DNA from: Siphonodentalium dalli
Taxonomy: Eukaryota; Mollusca; Scaphopoda; Gadilida; Siphonodentaliidae
Direction of reading: 5' to 3'
NCBI GenBank assembly: GCA_032622095.1
Contig: CP136062.1
Location: 141,564,351-141,628,350, forward strand
Length of the DNA stretch: 64,000 nt
Part shown: piece by piece, positions 33,920 to 46,044 of the stretch
Layout: the number at the start of each line of letters is the position of its first letter
Position numbering within the stretch: position 1 is the stretch's first letter
Made by a program: the position numbers and the translations under genes
The notes under the pieces: model-generated
Database searches by the model: none
Told to the model about the DNA's origin: nothing
Seen by the model: the letters and a program-made list of their open reading frames with translations, nothing else

Positions 33920-34270
33920 TATTTTTATGCAGGAAAAAGGAAAATTAATATAATACACTGTAAAATTCGGAATCAGTGTAGTGATCTCCGTTCGGATATG
34001 TTTGATAATCACATATCAGATTCGCCTATATGCCCCTGTAACTTAGACATTGAAGACGCCAATCACTATTTTCATGTTTGCCCTTTATTTGTAGATCAGA
34101 GAATTGACTTTTACCGAAATTTAAGTATTTATGGCTTTCAATCATTAGAAGCAAATCATTTCTTATATGGGGTAAAAGGTATATCAAATCAAAAGAACAC
34201 TATTCTTTTCCGCATTACTCAATCTTTTATAGCTAAAACAGAGCGTTTTGAACAAACCCATGTATGGTAA
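33920..34270 (+). pseudogene. LINE reverse-transcriptase ORF, C-terminal fragment
   Basis: One open frame reads FYAGKRKINIIHCKIRNQCS, then SPICPCNLDIEDANHYFHVC and PLFVDQRIDFYRN, ending HVW and TAA. The CxC…EDxxHxxxxC pattern with upstream HxxxR…CSxL is the C-terminal zinc-binding region typical of non-LTR retrotransposon ORF2 proteins. The rest of the polymerase is missing, so this is a 5'-truncated copy. A 3' UTR of ~260 bp and a TAAAG-repeat tail follow. Confidence 0.8.
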
Positions 34271-34535
34271 ATTTCGCTATTCATCTTTCAACTCACTGAG
34301 TTCTAGCGTTTTCTTCATAACCGAGATTGGAATACAGATGGAAACCCGACATCCGCAGCACACACACTCTGCACTCTTCTTTATAAACAGTTTGCTATAT
34401 CTGCTATGTATTTTTATGTATGTTCCATGATTGTATTAGGAGAGGGGCAAGTTTGTAAGTTTTGTAACTTGTGCCCTGATCCCTATGTATATTTTTTCTA
34501 AATACATTAAAATATGTTTAAAGTAAAGTAAAGTG
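34271..34535 (+). mobile_element. 3' UTR and AAGTA-type tail of the LINE fragment
   Basis: Non-coding sequence after the LINE stop, with a small hairpin (GGGCAAGTTTG…AACTTGTGCCC) near 34445-34475, then ATTAAAATATG and a short TAAAG repeat. A TTAA-family element abuts it. Confidence 0.5.
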
Positions 34536-34915
34536 TAAAGTGGTGTGAAACACTCCGGTAGGGTGATCAAATAGATATGGAGAATAATCTTGCTCAAAGT
34601 AGTTATTTTTTACGAATATTAATCCAAATTGACAACACACACCCTCATTCTAATATATTAATTAAGTGCAATGACTCTAGTGTCGAAATCGTTTGAGTCA
34701 GTTTATCGCCGATTGTTGCGTCCCGAATTGAGGTGTAAATATTTACAATTGAGCGTAGTTCAGACGATGTTTTCTATGGAGTGGTATATGGTCGATTCAT
34801 TAGAAATTTTCGGTGATCTTAGTAGAATGATACATTCTCCAGGTTGGCATAGCGCCTGAGTACTAACTTATAAGTTTATCGCACTCGAACAAGTCCATAG
34901 TATATATGTCTTTAA
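34536..34915 (+). mobile_element. TTAA-flanked repeat, family 'GTGAAACACTCC', copy 3
   Basis: Starts TAAAGTGGTGTGAAACACTC and ends TATATGTCT then TTAA. The left TTAA has lost one base or overlaps the LINE tail. Confidence 0.7.
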
Positions 34916-35230
34916 TAGTTATGGTCATTTTAGGTTGCTTTAAGAATACACTTCACCATTCAAGAGAGTTAGGGACTTTCCCGCATGAGTAGGTATGGGG
35001 ACATATGCATGCGCATGACACATTCGTGCGTTGGTGATTCAAAATGTTATCTACCAGTGAACTCATACCATAATAATGTTGCAAATAAAGTCATACTATA
35101 TCATGATCAATGAAAAGAAACCATCATTTGCATATATCGAGATGTTGCGAGACATTGCTGGATTTTATACCTCAACTGTTCGATGGAAAATGAAGGGGGT
35201 ATATTTGGTTGGCTTTGTCCGCTTGCCTTC
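34916..35230. other. no recognised feature
   Basis: Short stretch with one 67-codon frame of no recognised similarity that runs into the palindrome. Confidence 0.4.
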
Positions 35231-35418
35231 TGTCCGACCAGGTATTATAAGTTACAGCGTCTCCAGTAGGTTGGTATAGCGTGATACAAGGCTGGGTGGG
35301 ACAAATACCATCCGACGCGAAGCGTTGTGTGTTTTTTTTATTTGTCCCACCAGCCTTGTATCACGCTAGACCATGCTACTGCACGGAGACGCTGTAACTT
35401 ATAAGATCTCGTCGGACA
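35231..35418. mobile_element. 188 bp palindromic MITE
   Basis: TGTCCGAC…TTATAAGTTACAGCGTCTCC at the left pairs with GGAGACGCTGTAACTTATAA…GTCGGACA at the right. The inner arms AGCGTGATACAAGGCTGG and TGGGACAAAT also pair. Arms of about 80 nt, with small indels. Confidence 0.83.
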
Positions 35419-37283
35419 TTTTAACAATTATATATTTTAAGAATATATTAACAATTATATCCCGAAAGGTCCATTAGTTTTCAAATACTGATAAATATAC
35501 AATTTTTCGAAGAACATGCCCATCGATATACGTACACATTGGTAGGGGGTGTTTTATGATACAACGCATCACAGTCCACAATTATACATTCACTGTCAAT
35601 TTATTGTTGTCAACCATCACAATACTATGGCTATTTAAGTCGAAGGGAGATGGCCATACTAAGCCATTGACTTACTGCCCAATCCATTTCCCATTTTATC
35701 TATCTTATACAGTTATACTACATGTTGTCTATTTTGAATGTAAATAATTATATTGGGAATAAGATATGTGTAAACCAACTGTAATATATTTACCATGTCG
35801 ACAATTCTAACTTATTTGAAATGCCAGTTTGCGTGCCGTAAATGCCAAAACATACACTTGGAACGAATGGCTTCGCGTTAAATCTGATGGCATATTCGGG
35901 TTTATCTATGCGATGTTAGATGTATAAATATACTCATAAAATGACAATCACCGCCAAAACTAATTGGAAACTTTCAAATTCCAAACCAATAGTAACGTAC
36001 AAATATGTATGTGATGATTGTGCGAACTATCCACAGCTTCCGACATAATCGACTTTAATAAGACTCACATGCAAGCTTGTTAATTTCAAACTTGTATGTT
36101 TCTCCAAAATCTGCAGCTAGGTGCCATGTCGTTTTCTACTAAAACGTGGACGTCAAGAATGTATTGTTGAAATGAAGTTAAAGTCCCACTTTATGTTCGA
36201 ACCCCCAGATCACATTATATCAAATATATGCCATATTATATACCATTTGAAAGCGGAAGCTCCAAAACAATGTATTATCAACAGTCAACTTATCCGGTGC
36301 ATTAAACTGTGAACATGTTTTTTTTTTTTAGGTCCGACGTGTTTTCGGTGCTTAAGTTTCATTTGGATTGTATGACAAAATGTATTATTTTTAATGGAGG
36401 GGGAATAACTCCATATCTTATTTGAATTCTGCTGCATTTTGGAGGAGACGGGGACATGTTCTATGATTTCAGCTATTTTCTATTACTCTATGGGCACTTT
36501 CTGAGACTCATACCGTCATACGTTCCAAATGGTGATGAACTATAGTATTTCAATCATATTTTATGTCATAGATTGTTATTAACAAGGCATTATCAAAAAT
36601 GGTGACTCGAAAATTAAATAGCCTTTAAGGGAACGATGGAAACTAACATATGACGCTTGGTTGAATAAGAACAACATGTGTTCATTAACCATGGACCCTT
36701 CCCATTGACGTGTCTTCACAAAACAAAAATCGTCGGTGATCTGAGGGGTGGGGGTGGGCGCGCCTTTTTTGTACACTAATCGATGCATTTAGTTCGGTAT
36801 TCTATTATAATTATTTGCAAAATCACACATTTTCAACTCGAAGCTAAATAATTACAGCACAGTTTCAAGATGGTGGTTACTATATATCGTGGTATGGATA
36901 CATACTGTCGTTTTAATCACACGGTATAGCCTCATACCAGGTCAGTAGTTTCGACCTCTGATTGGTCGATTTAAATTGGAGACATGGTAAATCAGCAGAT
37001 GGTGTATTGGACCTCAATGAAATATGGTACGGAGGTTCATAGTTGTTCGCCGGGAGTGCTTTGAAATGAGTGACCAAATGCCGTTTGCGTTTTTGGTTCT
37101 ATATATAGAGTTAAGTTATCGTTATTGTCTTGATGTTTTGTCTTAAACTTTGGTTTTGTCCTGTCCATGTTAAATTTGGCATCGTGGGTGAGGGTTTGCA
37201 GACTCGTGTTCTTCATGAATATACTACGCCTAAACGCCTAAATATAAATTTATAAAGAACACGAGGTTGAAAGATAATACAAG
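35419..37283. other. no recognised gene
   Basis: AT-rich. Open frames of 60-70 residues only, none recognised. A C/G-rich GGGGTGGGGGTGGGCGCG tract lies near 36745. Confidence 0.45.
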
Positions 37284-38750
37284 TGGCAGACAAAAAGTTG
37301 AAAATAGACGACATCATTGAATCTTAGATAGAACAAAAATTGGTATTAATGTTTCAATGGTTATTGAACATGGTTATTAAACACTTTTTCTTTGCTAAAT
37401 ACTCATTGACGAGTAGTTCCCTTAGGAACTGTTCATATACTTACCACTTAGTTCACTAACGGCCTCATATAATAAGTTCATCAAAGACAATCGGTTTATT
37501 GAACGTATTCTCTGAACATTAAGAGTTATTTTGCAGTTGAATTATCGTTTCATCTGTCGGTCGTATGCTTATATTTCCTGTTCACCCCTCTAGATTGATA
37601 ACAGACCATTACAATGTATACTTTTATATCTGATGGGAGAATCGATTCAGTAAAGAACGAGTTAATTTCATAAGTGAATAATGATACAAATCGCATGTGG
37701 GCAGAGAAGAAACGACGTGATTGAACTGATCCGTATTTACACTCGAAACCAACAATTGAATCTGATTTATGAGGCAATAGTGCCGTTTAAATATGACCTA
37801 TATACGCAATCCACCAATAATAGGACCTTTTCGACTGTATATAATTTACAACTGAGACAGCTGAATTGGATTTTTGTACTACGCAATTTTGATAAGCACA
37901 AGCAGTCTTCTATTAATGTCCCATATGTCAACATATCAATGTCAGGCAACCAAAAACGGAGATATGAACGGAAGGGAGCGGCGCCAAAATCTAAACACCG
38001 AGCATGAGGTTTGTCGCTTTCACGCATTCAACATAGACCTGTCTGGAGGTTCGAAATCTGAATCACGATTGGTGTTCGTTGAGCTAATGACAGGATATCG
38101 AAGTTCCTCTCAATATTAATGGATAGCGCGCATGTTATCTGTAAACTTGAATGCTATCATCTCATGTGGTCCGCAAGACAAACTAACGCATGTTTTCAAT
38201 TGATAACATCAGACGAAGATGAATGTTAGCAGACTCATAGTAAATTGAAGCAGAAACAATTCAACAAATTAGATTGCAGGTGCTCAGATGAGGTGGTCCC
38301 AATTTTATGGGATTATTTTTAGGGACGTGTTTGTGAGTTGTGGTTTTACGTTGCGCTCAGCAGCTATGGCCAGAACACGCTATTAGCGTGAGTATCCGCC
38401 CGCTTGTAATTTTTAAATATACATATACATGTAATTCAACGCATATGACTGAGGCGCCTGTGTGATCACTTTGTTAAACTATCCCGCCTACAATTCACAG
38501 TTTGGTGGACAGTCGGAATAACAATAATGTCAGGCAGCTGAAGACGGAGATATCAAGGGAGCGACGCCCAAATATAAACACTGAGCATCAGGGTTGTCGC
38601 TTTCACGATCTGTCCGGAGGTTTGAAATCTGAATTACTCTGGGGTTTGGTGAGGTAAATACAGGCTATGGTGCTTCATCTGTGTATTAGGTGACATCCTG
38701 TTGTATCTGAGATTCAACTATGTCGTCTCTCTTCAACTTTTTGTCTGCCA
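37284..38750. mobile_element. 1.47 kb element with ~55 bp imperfect inverted termini
   Basis: TGGCAGACAAAAAGTTGAAA…GACGACAT at the left matches the complement of the right end (ATGTCGTCTC…TTTTTGTCTGCCA), continuing through a TTGAATCT(T/C)AGATA block. Inside, 37930-38100 and 38525-38670 are direct diverged copies (ATGTCAGGCA, GGTTTGTCGCTTTCACG, GGAGGTT(C/T)GAAATCTGAAT). A 108-codon frame at 37681-38007 runs into the first repeat and is not a recognised protein. Confidence 0.65.
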
Positions 38751-39179
38751 GCTCAACGCATTTCCCCGTTTGATATCAGATAAGGACAACTCATCAATAT
38801 AGAAGACTTGTTGCAAACTGAATTAGCCACACACAAAAAAATCAGTGTTTTCAAATTGCAGATGATCCGCTCTTTTCCTTGTTATACGCACGTATTGTTA
38901 TCAGTCCGTGCACATTCTGTGTTTAGGTCGATAACTATAGTTTTGATTATTTGATTAAAACCAAGGTTGGTAACGGTTTATCGGCCAACAATGCAGGCCA
39001 TGTTCGAATATGCGTCCCGTCCAATGATAATTACATGAGTTACGATCCTTTTTCGACTTTCAAATTACCCGATTTGATAATATTTCTGTTTCCGGCCAAT
39101 AATTCTGGATTGCGTTAGTTGCTCAGAACTATAAAGTTGGTATATATGTGTGTTTATCTGCCAAATATTTTTTTGAAAC
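38751..39179. other. no recognised feature
   Basis: Nothing beyond low-complexity AT-rich sequence was seen. Confidence 0.4.
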
Positions 39180-39680
39180 TATACAGGCTCAAGATGAGTT
39201 TGAATGTATTTCAATGAAATACAACCATCTTGAATTTTACTCTGTGCATGACTAAATCATTCGGCTACATCCGCATCCGATCGTCACCAAAAATTCACAT
39301 GGCTCTTTGAGGTAACCACAAGATGCATATAGAGAACCACCAATGTGTTCCGATTTTCAATAAAACATGACCGCCACCATCCATCTTGGATTTTACTCTT
39401 TCATGACAAAATTCTGGCACATGCTATAGGCCACATCCATAATCCGTTCGTAACCAAACTCCATGTGGATATTCGGGTGGCCTCTAGATGGCAGCGATCG
39501 AATGTTTCCAAATTTCGTTAAAAACATGTCGACTGGCGGCCATATTGGATTTCGCATTTTAATCCATCGGCACACAATATAGCCCATAATTATTGGAGAA
39601 ATATTTTGAAATTGTACAGGTGTTTAGGATCACCTCTGAATGGGAGCTTTTTAATTTGAACGATTTACGATGAAAACCAT
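39180..39680 (+). repeat. ~165 bp tandem repeat array, second locus
   Basis: Degenerate monomers with AACATG(A/T)C, CATCTTGGATTTTAC, GGCACA, ATCCG(A/T)TCGT and CTCTAGATGG landmarks in the order seen at 5022-5458, with the same GGAGAAATATTTTGAAA terminal segment. Confidence 0.65.
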
Positions 39681-42175
39681 GTATTAGCAGGAATGTATAA
39701 TGTGACGATGAAGTGTTCCTTCCGATCGACTGCGTTATCGTTTTCAACATATTTTTCTTCAAAATCTCTGATATTATTTCCCCACTAAAGCATATATAGG
39801 TCATAGTTGTTTACTTTACAATGGTGCTTCTGTTTTACAATCGCCATAAATTCCATTCTAACGGCAAGTAATACGCGATCCCAACAATCCTTTATACGTT
39901 GGAGGGTCCTCACTCTGTCACAATCGTTTGAACTCTCGAAATATGAGTAGTTCTACTTATAAACTGTACTGTTAGTGATATACTGCCGACAAATGTGGAA
40001 CACAATGTTGTTTGGTGTCACCTGATTGCTAGATATTAGCTCATTCGACTTGATCCCGATACGAGGTCAAACCACTAAGTCGACCTAGCAGGGACGTCGG
40101 AACCAAGGACACATGTTTTGGTGGAACATGGCTATTAGTTACATAAGGGATGGTGTAATGTTAATGTGCAATGTAATGTAGTGCATTTCAATACATCGAG
40201 TTTCCTTTAATGATGAAAAGAAACTGGAATGGTATGGATCCTTTTCCGTATTAAACGTCACAATTCAAAGCATTTTGAATGGAATTTGCATTCCAGATAT
40301 TCGTATATAGCTCACCCGTAGCATGTGGATATCTAGTGTAGTTTTAGTGACTTGACTTCTGAATTACTGAGTATTTGCCATAGTCTGTTGTACTAGATCA
40401 TGTCATGAATCTCTACTCCTGGCTAACGCCCGTATAGATCATATTCCATGCACCATTGCAAAACCTGGGAACGTTTGATGTTCTGACCCATTCTGACAGG
40501 GAACTTAAAAACATAGAACAAACAAGGCAGGTAATATATTTCTTTGTTAATACTTGTTCCTCAATAATATACCTCAGATTGCATGCCTTTCTGTGACTTT
40601 TGCGAGCCGATATCGCAATAAACGTTGAATTATTACCCAGGAGAAATTCCATAATAGTAAGGGAGGCAAAGCAAAATCGCTCACATTCACTTAGATCGTG
40701 CAATTTCGAATCAGGACCTTCACCTATAGTAAAGTACATTATGAAGGAACATCAAAAAGTTCTCAGGTTTTGTATACTGGTGGAACGTGATCTGTACGAC
40801 CGTTAGCCAGAGTAGAAATTAATGACATGATCTACTGTTGTACGTGCGATCGCGGTCCAGCATTGTTCGTAACATTCAACAAATATCTGAGTAGCTTTCA
40901 TTTTATGCCTACAATGGTCTCAAATTGAATGAACCAAATGACCGATTTATGAAGGTCAACATTATGTCAGTTATATACAGACATTTCTGAAATAAAAAAT
41001 CAAAAAATACTGGTCACGTAGTACATCGTACATGTACTTGGTGCGCGTGCATTTATGATAGTCGTTTATATTCTATAGCACACCACACCCTCTGTGATAA
41101 TCAGCCTGAAAGCAATCAAGAATCACTTGCAATCTTCTGATAACGATCACTCAAATGCGGTTTCGCAAGTTGATAATGTATAGAGCGCATTAGGCCAACA
41201 CACGCCGTCTAATGGTGTAAAAGCTTGGCTCTAATCCCAATATGCGCGGATTTGTAATCCACCCAGAGGGAGGGTATCAAGAACCCATAATCTTTTTTTG
41301 CCGTTGAAATTTATTCTCTCTGGCCTTTCCCCCAACCAGTAAAACCGATAGTGTCGTGATTTTGCCTAGCGACTGAAACGATAGTAAACCCCAATTAACC
41401 AAACCAAGTGGTTGCACAATGACTGCTGTAACATTATAGTGTCAAGCAAGTACTTCATATACTAGCTAAGTAAAACCGATCCTTATAGCAATGGTTTGAT
41501 CGTCAGAACACGGGTGTCACATGTCAGAACAATATCTTTGTAGCGATAGTCATTCACCAAAAGTTCCCGAGCAACGGTGAATGGTTATAGATCTCAGATC
41601 GAAGACATGGTTAAACAAACCAGCGATAAAATAAAATTTATTTCTAAACGCGCGGTCTGGGCGGATGCCATACAGGCTATTAAATTCCTATTTATCAATC
41701 CTCGTAGAGGTCCCTCGCCTGTGTGATTGCTGTTTGATAGCTGGTAGCTCCTTCACGGATGAGGCTCACTGTCGCCTGCCCGTTGTCCACAAACACTCGA
41801 TATCATAAAGTTATCATAGTTATACGGTGTGATTTACCCGGCGTACTAACGGGTATCACTGCATAGTTTGCCTATCAATTAGCCGGCCGTTGTACCCCAT
41901 TATCCACCAGTCTGAGTACCCTGCATTATTACTTACACCGTCCAGAGTACCCGTCGTCATCCCTTAGGCCGCAGGAATTAATACCCGTGTCTCGTGATGT
42001 TGGTTGTCCCGGCGACTGGCGGCGAGAGAAAAATATATTCCATTATTTCCTTCAACGATGGAGAGTAGCTATAAACATTCAAATACAATACAAGTCACAA
42101 TGCATGTTAACCCATTTGGCTGCATAGATGGAATATAAATATATGCAGATAGATAAGTTTAAACATATATATATA
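39681..42175. other. 2.5 kb without recognised genes or repeats
   Basis: The longest frame (40413-40739 minus) has no recognised domain. Composition is less repeat-like than the neighbouring regions. Confidence 0.45.
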
Positions 42176-42575
42176 TTAACCCTTTACCCAACAGAAGAGC
42201 CCTGTGCCAATGCATTCTCTTATATATGCGAGTCGACCATAGGTCGCCTCGCATATATAAGAGAATGCATTGGCTTAACACATTAAAAATTATAAAATTG
42301 TTAAAGAATGTAAGAAAAAATGGTAAAAAGTGTTAAAAAAAGATTTTTTTTAGGCCAATGCATTCTCTTATATATGCGAGGCGACCTATGGTCGACTCGC
42401 ATATATAAGAGAATGCATTGGCACAGGGCATAACTGTAACTATCACAATGTGATCAAGGAGCCGGTTCCAATGATATCCATATGTGTATGGTTTTATTGA
42501 GACAGACCGAAGATATTTTAGGCTGTTGAAGCTTTATTTGGCCGGTTTTGGCCGGTTTGTTGGGTAAAGGGTTAA
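42176..42575. mobile_element. piggyBac-like non-autonomous element with double-hairpin cassette
   Basis: TTAA then CCCTTTACCCAACA at 42176-42193 and the exact complement then TTAA at 42558-42575. TTAA targets with CCC-starting termini are the piggyBac signature. The 400 bp interior contains two 69 nt hairpins at 42206-42274 and 42354-42422 in opposite orientation, then unique sequence with GGCCGGTTTTGGCCGG near the right end. No transposase. Confidence 0.85.
42206..42422. repeat. double-hairpin cassette (two inverted 69 nt hairpins)
   Basis: Each hairpin has 27 nt arms GCCAATGCATTCTCTTATAT… closing on an inner CGACC-ATA-GGTCG stem. The second is the reverse of the first in its loop, so the pair is itself an inverted repeat. 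The same hairpins occur at 16008, 45612 and 45889 within elements having other termini. Confidence 0.9.
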
Positions 42576-42759
42576 GGACGACCCAAAATACTTCATATAT
42601 CCAAGACACAGACTATAAGGTGCTTCTCCGCACAGTTTATCCGCATATATACCAGTAAACATTTTGCATAAATGTGGGTCGCAGGGTGATATACTTCCTG
42701 TGATGACTTATTGAAGCAATGGTAAATGGATCTTTTTATAGCCCAATCTAAAAGATGGG

Positions 42760-43050
42760 GGTATGCTTGATTACATGTGTCCGCCCGTCTGTGCGTCCGT
42801 GTGTCCATCCGTCCGTGCGTCCATATATCTCAACCACGGGTTATCCGATCTCGATAAACTTTTATTTGGTATGCACGTTTGGCACAAAGAGGGCTTGCAA
42901 AAGAGGGTGCATTGACGTTGTTCACATTTCCGTTCTGGTTTCCAACCTGCCCATATTTCAATTTGTCACCATGGGGGTATCCCAGCACCCGTGGTACAAC
43001 CTCTTGTTACGTTCCGGTGATCGAAATAAGACGGATAAATACACGAAATA
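42760..43050 (-). repeat. microsatellite-bearing dispersed repeat (CCGT-rich)
   Basis: A run of GTCCGT/GTGTCCATCC units at 42780-42825 is followed by ATATATCTCAACCACGGGTT and TCTCGATAAACTTTTATTTG, the reverse of the 'CCAAGTTTCATCGAGATCGG…ACGG' pattern at 45190-45290. Pearl/HINE-like. Confidence 0.5.
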
Positions 43051-43063
43051 GTAATGTGCGGAC

Positions 43064-43457
43064 TTAAAGACATATTTTGTGTTTATTTTACTACTTCAAA
43101 CTGATATTTTACGACTAAGCAACTACGCCCAGTTGCAGAATGTATCATTAAATTATTATTGTCGAAAAATTCAACAACAATGGATGTACCGTTTCGTAAA
43201 ACACGGCATATGAACTACGCAAAAATGTAAACAAACATGCAGTCCACTATTCGTCCCGAACAAATCGCATGTAAACAATCGAGAATGCTATAACAAGAGT
43301 ATAACTATATTTGAATTGTTTGATAGAACGACGTTGTGTGCTGGCAATTTTTATAAAAAATGAATTTAAATGCCTGCATTGTGCAAGTTTATTCGCTGTG
43401 CGCAATCATTATTCATCATACTTCGTGTGTCACGGCAGAGTGTTTCACGTCACTTTA
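43064..43457 (-). repeat. diverged copy of the 'GTGAAACACTCC' family
   Basis: Only the ends are clear: CTTAAAGACATATT at the left and GAGTGTTTCACGTCACTTTA at the right. The length fits the family. Confidence 0.45.
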
Positions 43458-44759
43458 TTTCACACTTAAACGACTCACTGAATAATAAAAAATATCAACT
43501 TCATATGTCAAAATATCAAATGTCCGAAAGAAGTGCCGCATGCTGATAGTCTTTATTGTTACCATATCAGGACCAACCAGCGCTGTTAATGTGGCACAGT
43601 GACATGCTGTAGAAAAGAAGGTAATTTTGTTCCTGTTCTGGCGATAACTTCTATGACTTACATAATTGCTTTCGTCTTCACCCGAGCAGTGTTCCTTTTA
43701 TCATCGCGATAAAATCGAAAACATACGTTGAATTCAAAGTATGAAGATAAAGTGCCGATTCAACCAAAAAAAAAGGTGAGAAATTTCAGCCCAACAGCTC
43801 GTTTTGGGGGAGGAAAATATCATTTAGTGTGGTAGGTTGTAAAATAATGTAAATAGTGTGAAAACCGAAGAATGACTTTGAGTCGGCCTACCTATTGATT
43901 ACACGACGATTGGAGCACCATTAGCTACGTATATTTCATGATCTTTATTGTCATTTGACATATTTATTCATCATATCTGGCTTTTCAAATATTTGATTGC
44001 CTTTTATGAGGCTTCTGTTTGATATCTCTCCACAGATTCTCTATAGTAATTGGTATATCACGCCTAATCTTGTTTTATGTTTCGATTGTTTGCTGCCACC
44101 GCGAGAAAGTCCTCTTCGTTGACTGGCCCAGGTCGTGTGACTGTAAATGGCTATGGGGCTATTTATCTTGTTAATCCCTCTTTCCAGAATTTTGTCACAT
44201 GTCCGACGACTTGGGGGTTGGGTAGTTTTGCCATATATAGCTAGGTTAACATCTATGGCAATCATTGTATGCATTCAATTCGATTTATCATAATACAACT
44301 TGTCCAATTTTTTTGTCAAACAAATGAAAGAGCAACAAACATTTAAAGACGTATTTAGGGTTCCAATTTAACATATCAGAGTTTTGTGCTATTGGCAAAA
44401 CCAAAAATGACATATAAACTAGGCCAATGAGTACTGAAGATTATCATATTGTTATTGAAAAATGACAAAATAAATATTGCTGTCCTAAACATCGAAACAG
44501 TATGAAATAAATGCATAGAAATTCAAAATAAAATAAAATAAAAGGTCGGCCGACCACAGTGTCCCCCGACAACGTGGCAAGTCGATGCCGCTTTGTTAAA
44601 GAAATTAAAAAAAATGTTGAAATGTTCTAAGTAGAAATGGTTAATAATTCCGTGAAAAAAAATAATATTTCCGTCATCTATATACATGTTGCACATCTCC
44701 AATATGTGGGTAACAATAGTCTGAAGTTTCAAATATCTATATATACGATCAAAACTGCA
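43458..44759. other. no recognised gene
   Basis: Contains a TAGTCTTTATTGTTACCATATCAGGA tract near 43548 (dispersed repeat). Otherwise AT-rich without landmarks. Confidence 0.45.
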
Positions 44760-45310
44760 GGAGGAGTTGATTACACCATGAAGGTACCCTCATACAGAAA
44801 ATTATAAAAAAGTCGAAAAGCCCACAACTCTGAGAAAAATCATCGGATCAAACTCAAATTCGAACTTGACCTGTATTTTGATATCAATGACTCACAAAAA
44901 AACGGAATTTTCAATTGAACAGTCCAAACTTGAGTTATCATCCGGACACCAATGAAAAAAGAAGAAAATTGAAATCGAAAAAAGTCCATAACTCTAGGAA
45001 AAATCATCGGATCAAACGCATAAAAACGGTATTTGCAATTAAAGGATCCAAACTTGAGATATCATCAGGAAACCGAAAAAGTGAGAAATTTTCTAAGTAA
45101 AAAAAAAGTTGAAAAAAAAGGGAAATAACTCCATAAAAGAACATCGGATCAAACCCAGAATTGCAGAGCACCTGTGTTCTTGGTAGAGACACCTACATAC
45201 CAAGTTTCAATAAAATCGGATGATCATTACTGGAGTTATAACTCCGGACGGACGCACGGACAGACGGGGCGCACGGACGGACGGGCTGATTAAATTTTTT
45301 ATACACTGGG
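44760..45310 (+). repeat. pearl-like element: three cores plus (ACGG)n
   Basis: Cores marked by (C)ATAACTCT(A)GGAAAAATCATCGGATC start near 44822, 44986 and 45123. Then CATACCAAGTTTCAATAAAATC, GGAGTTATAACTCCGGACGG, an ACGG-rich tract at 45243-45288 and a short right flank. This is the architecture known for bivalve pearl elements. Confidence 0.65.
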
Positions 45311-45558
45311 ATCTAAATAGAAATTAAAATTGGTTTCGTAAACATTAGCTTGAAACCCTGAATACATCTTTAAGGCTGTGAAGTGGTTTCTTTTTCGCCA
45401 TATGAATTCCTATCCTGCTATAATTGCCTGTCCATAGATGGAAATAAATATTGTTTAACTTAAAGCAACTCGGTTAACTTCGGGCCTCAAATTTGACATA
45501 GTAATTTCTCACTTTTGAGACTTGACACGTGCTCCCCGTCTAGATAAGTATATGATAA

Positions 45559-46012
45559 TATATGACCCGCCATATCAAATCCAGTCGGAAGTCGGGATGT
45601 TTTTACCCTGTGCCAATGCATTCTCTTATATATGCGAGTCGACCATAGGTCGCCTCGCATATATAAGAGAATGCATTGGCCTAACAATTTTTTACAATTT
45701 AAAAAAAAAATTCTTGTATTCTTTAACAATTTTATAATTTCACCCATACAGAGCCCCAGACAAACATGAGCAGACGACACTCTTCTAAATATGTGTGGGG
45801 CTCCCTGCAGGGTAATGGATATTTTTTATTTTATGTCCTAAAAATTGTAAGAAACATTTATTTAAAAAACATGATAAAAAATTGTTAGGCCAATGCATTC
45901 TCTTATATATGCGAGGCGACCTATGGTCGACTCGCATATATAAGAGAATGCATTGGCACAGGGTGAAAAAATCCCGACTTCCGACTGGATTTTATATGGC
46001 GGGTCACATATA
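45559..46012. mobile_element. double-hairpin MITE with TATGTGACCCGCC termini, copy 2
   Basis: Inverted termini TATATGACCCGCCATATCAA and its complement at the right, extending through AATCCAGTCGGAAGTCGGGA. Full hairpins at 45612-45680 and 45889-45957 in opposite orientation. The centre carries CAGAGCCCCAGACAAACATG and the inverted GGGGCTCC. 454 bp, the fullest copy in the window. Confidence 0.88.
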
Positions 46013-46044
46013 TGCAAGGCATATAGAACGACTCCGGCATGAGG

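Noticed and set aside
41190-41300. Possible tRNA-like segment (TGGTGTAAAAGC…)
   Set aside because: No B-box GGTTCGAATCC, no consistent cloverleaf.
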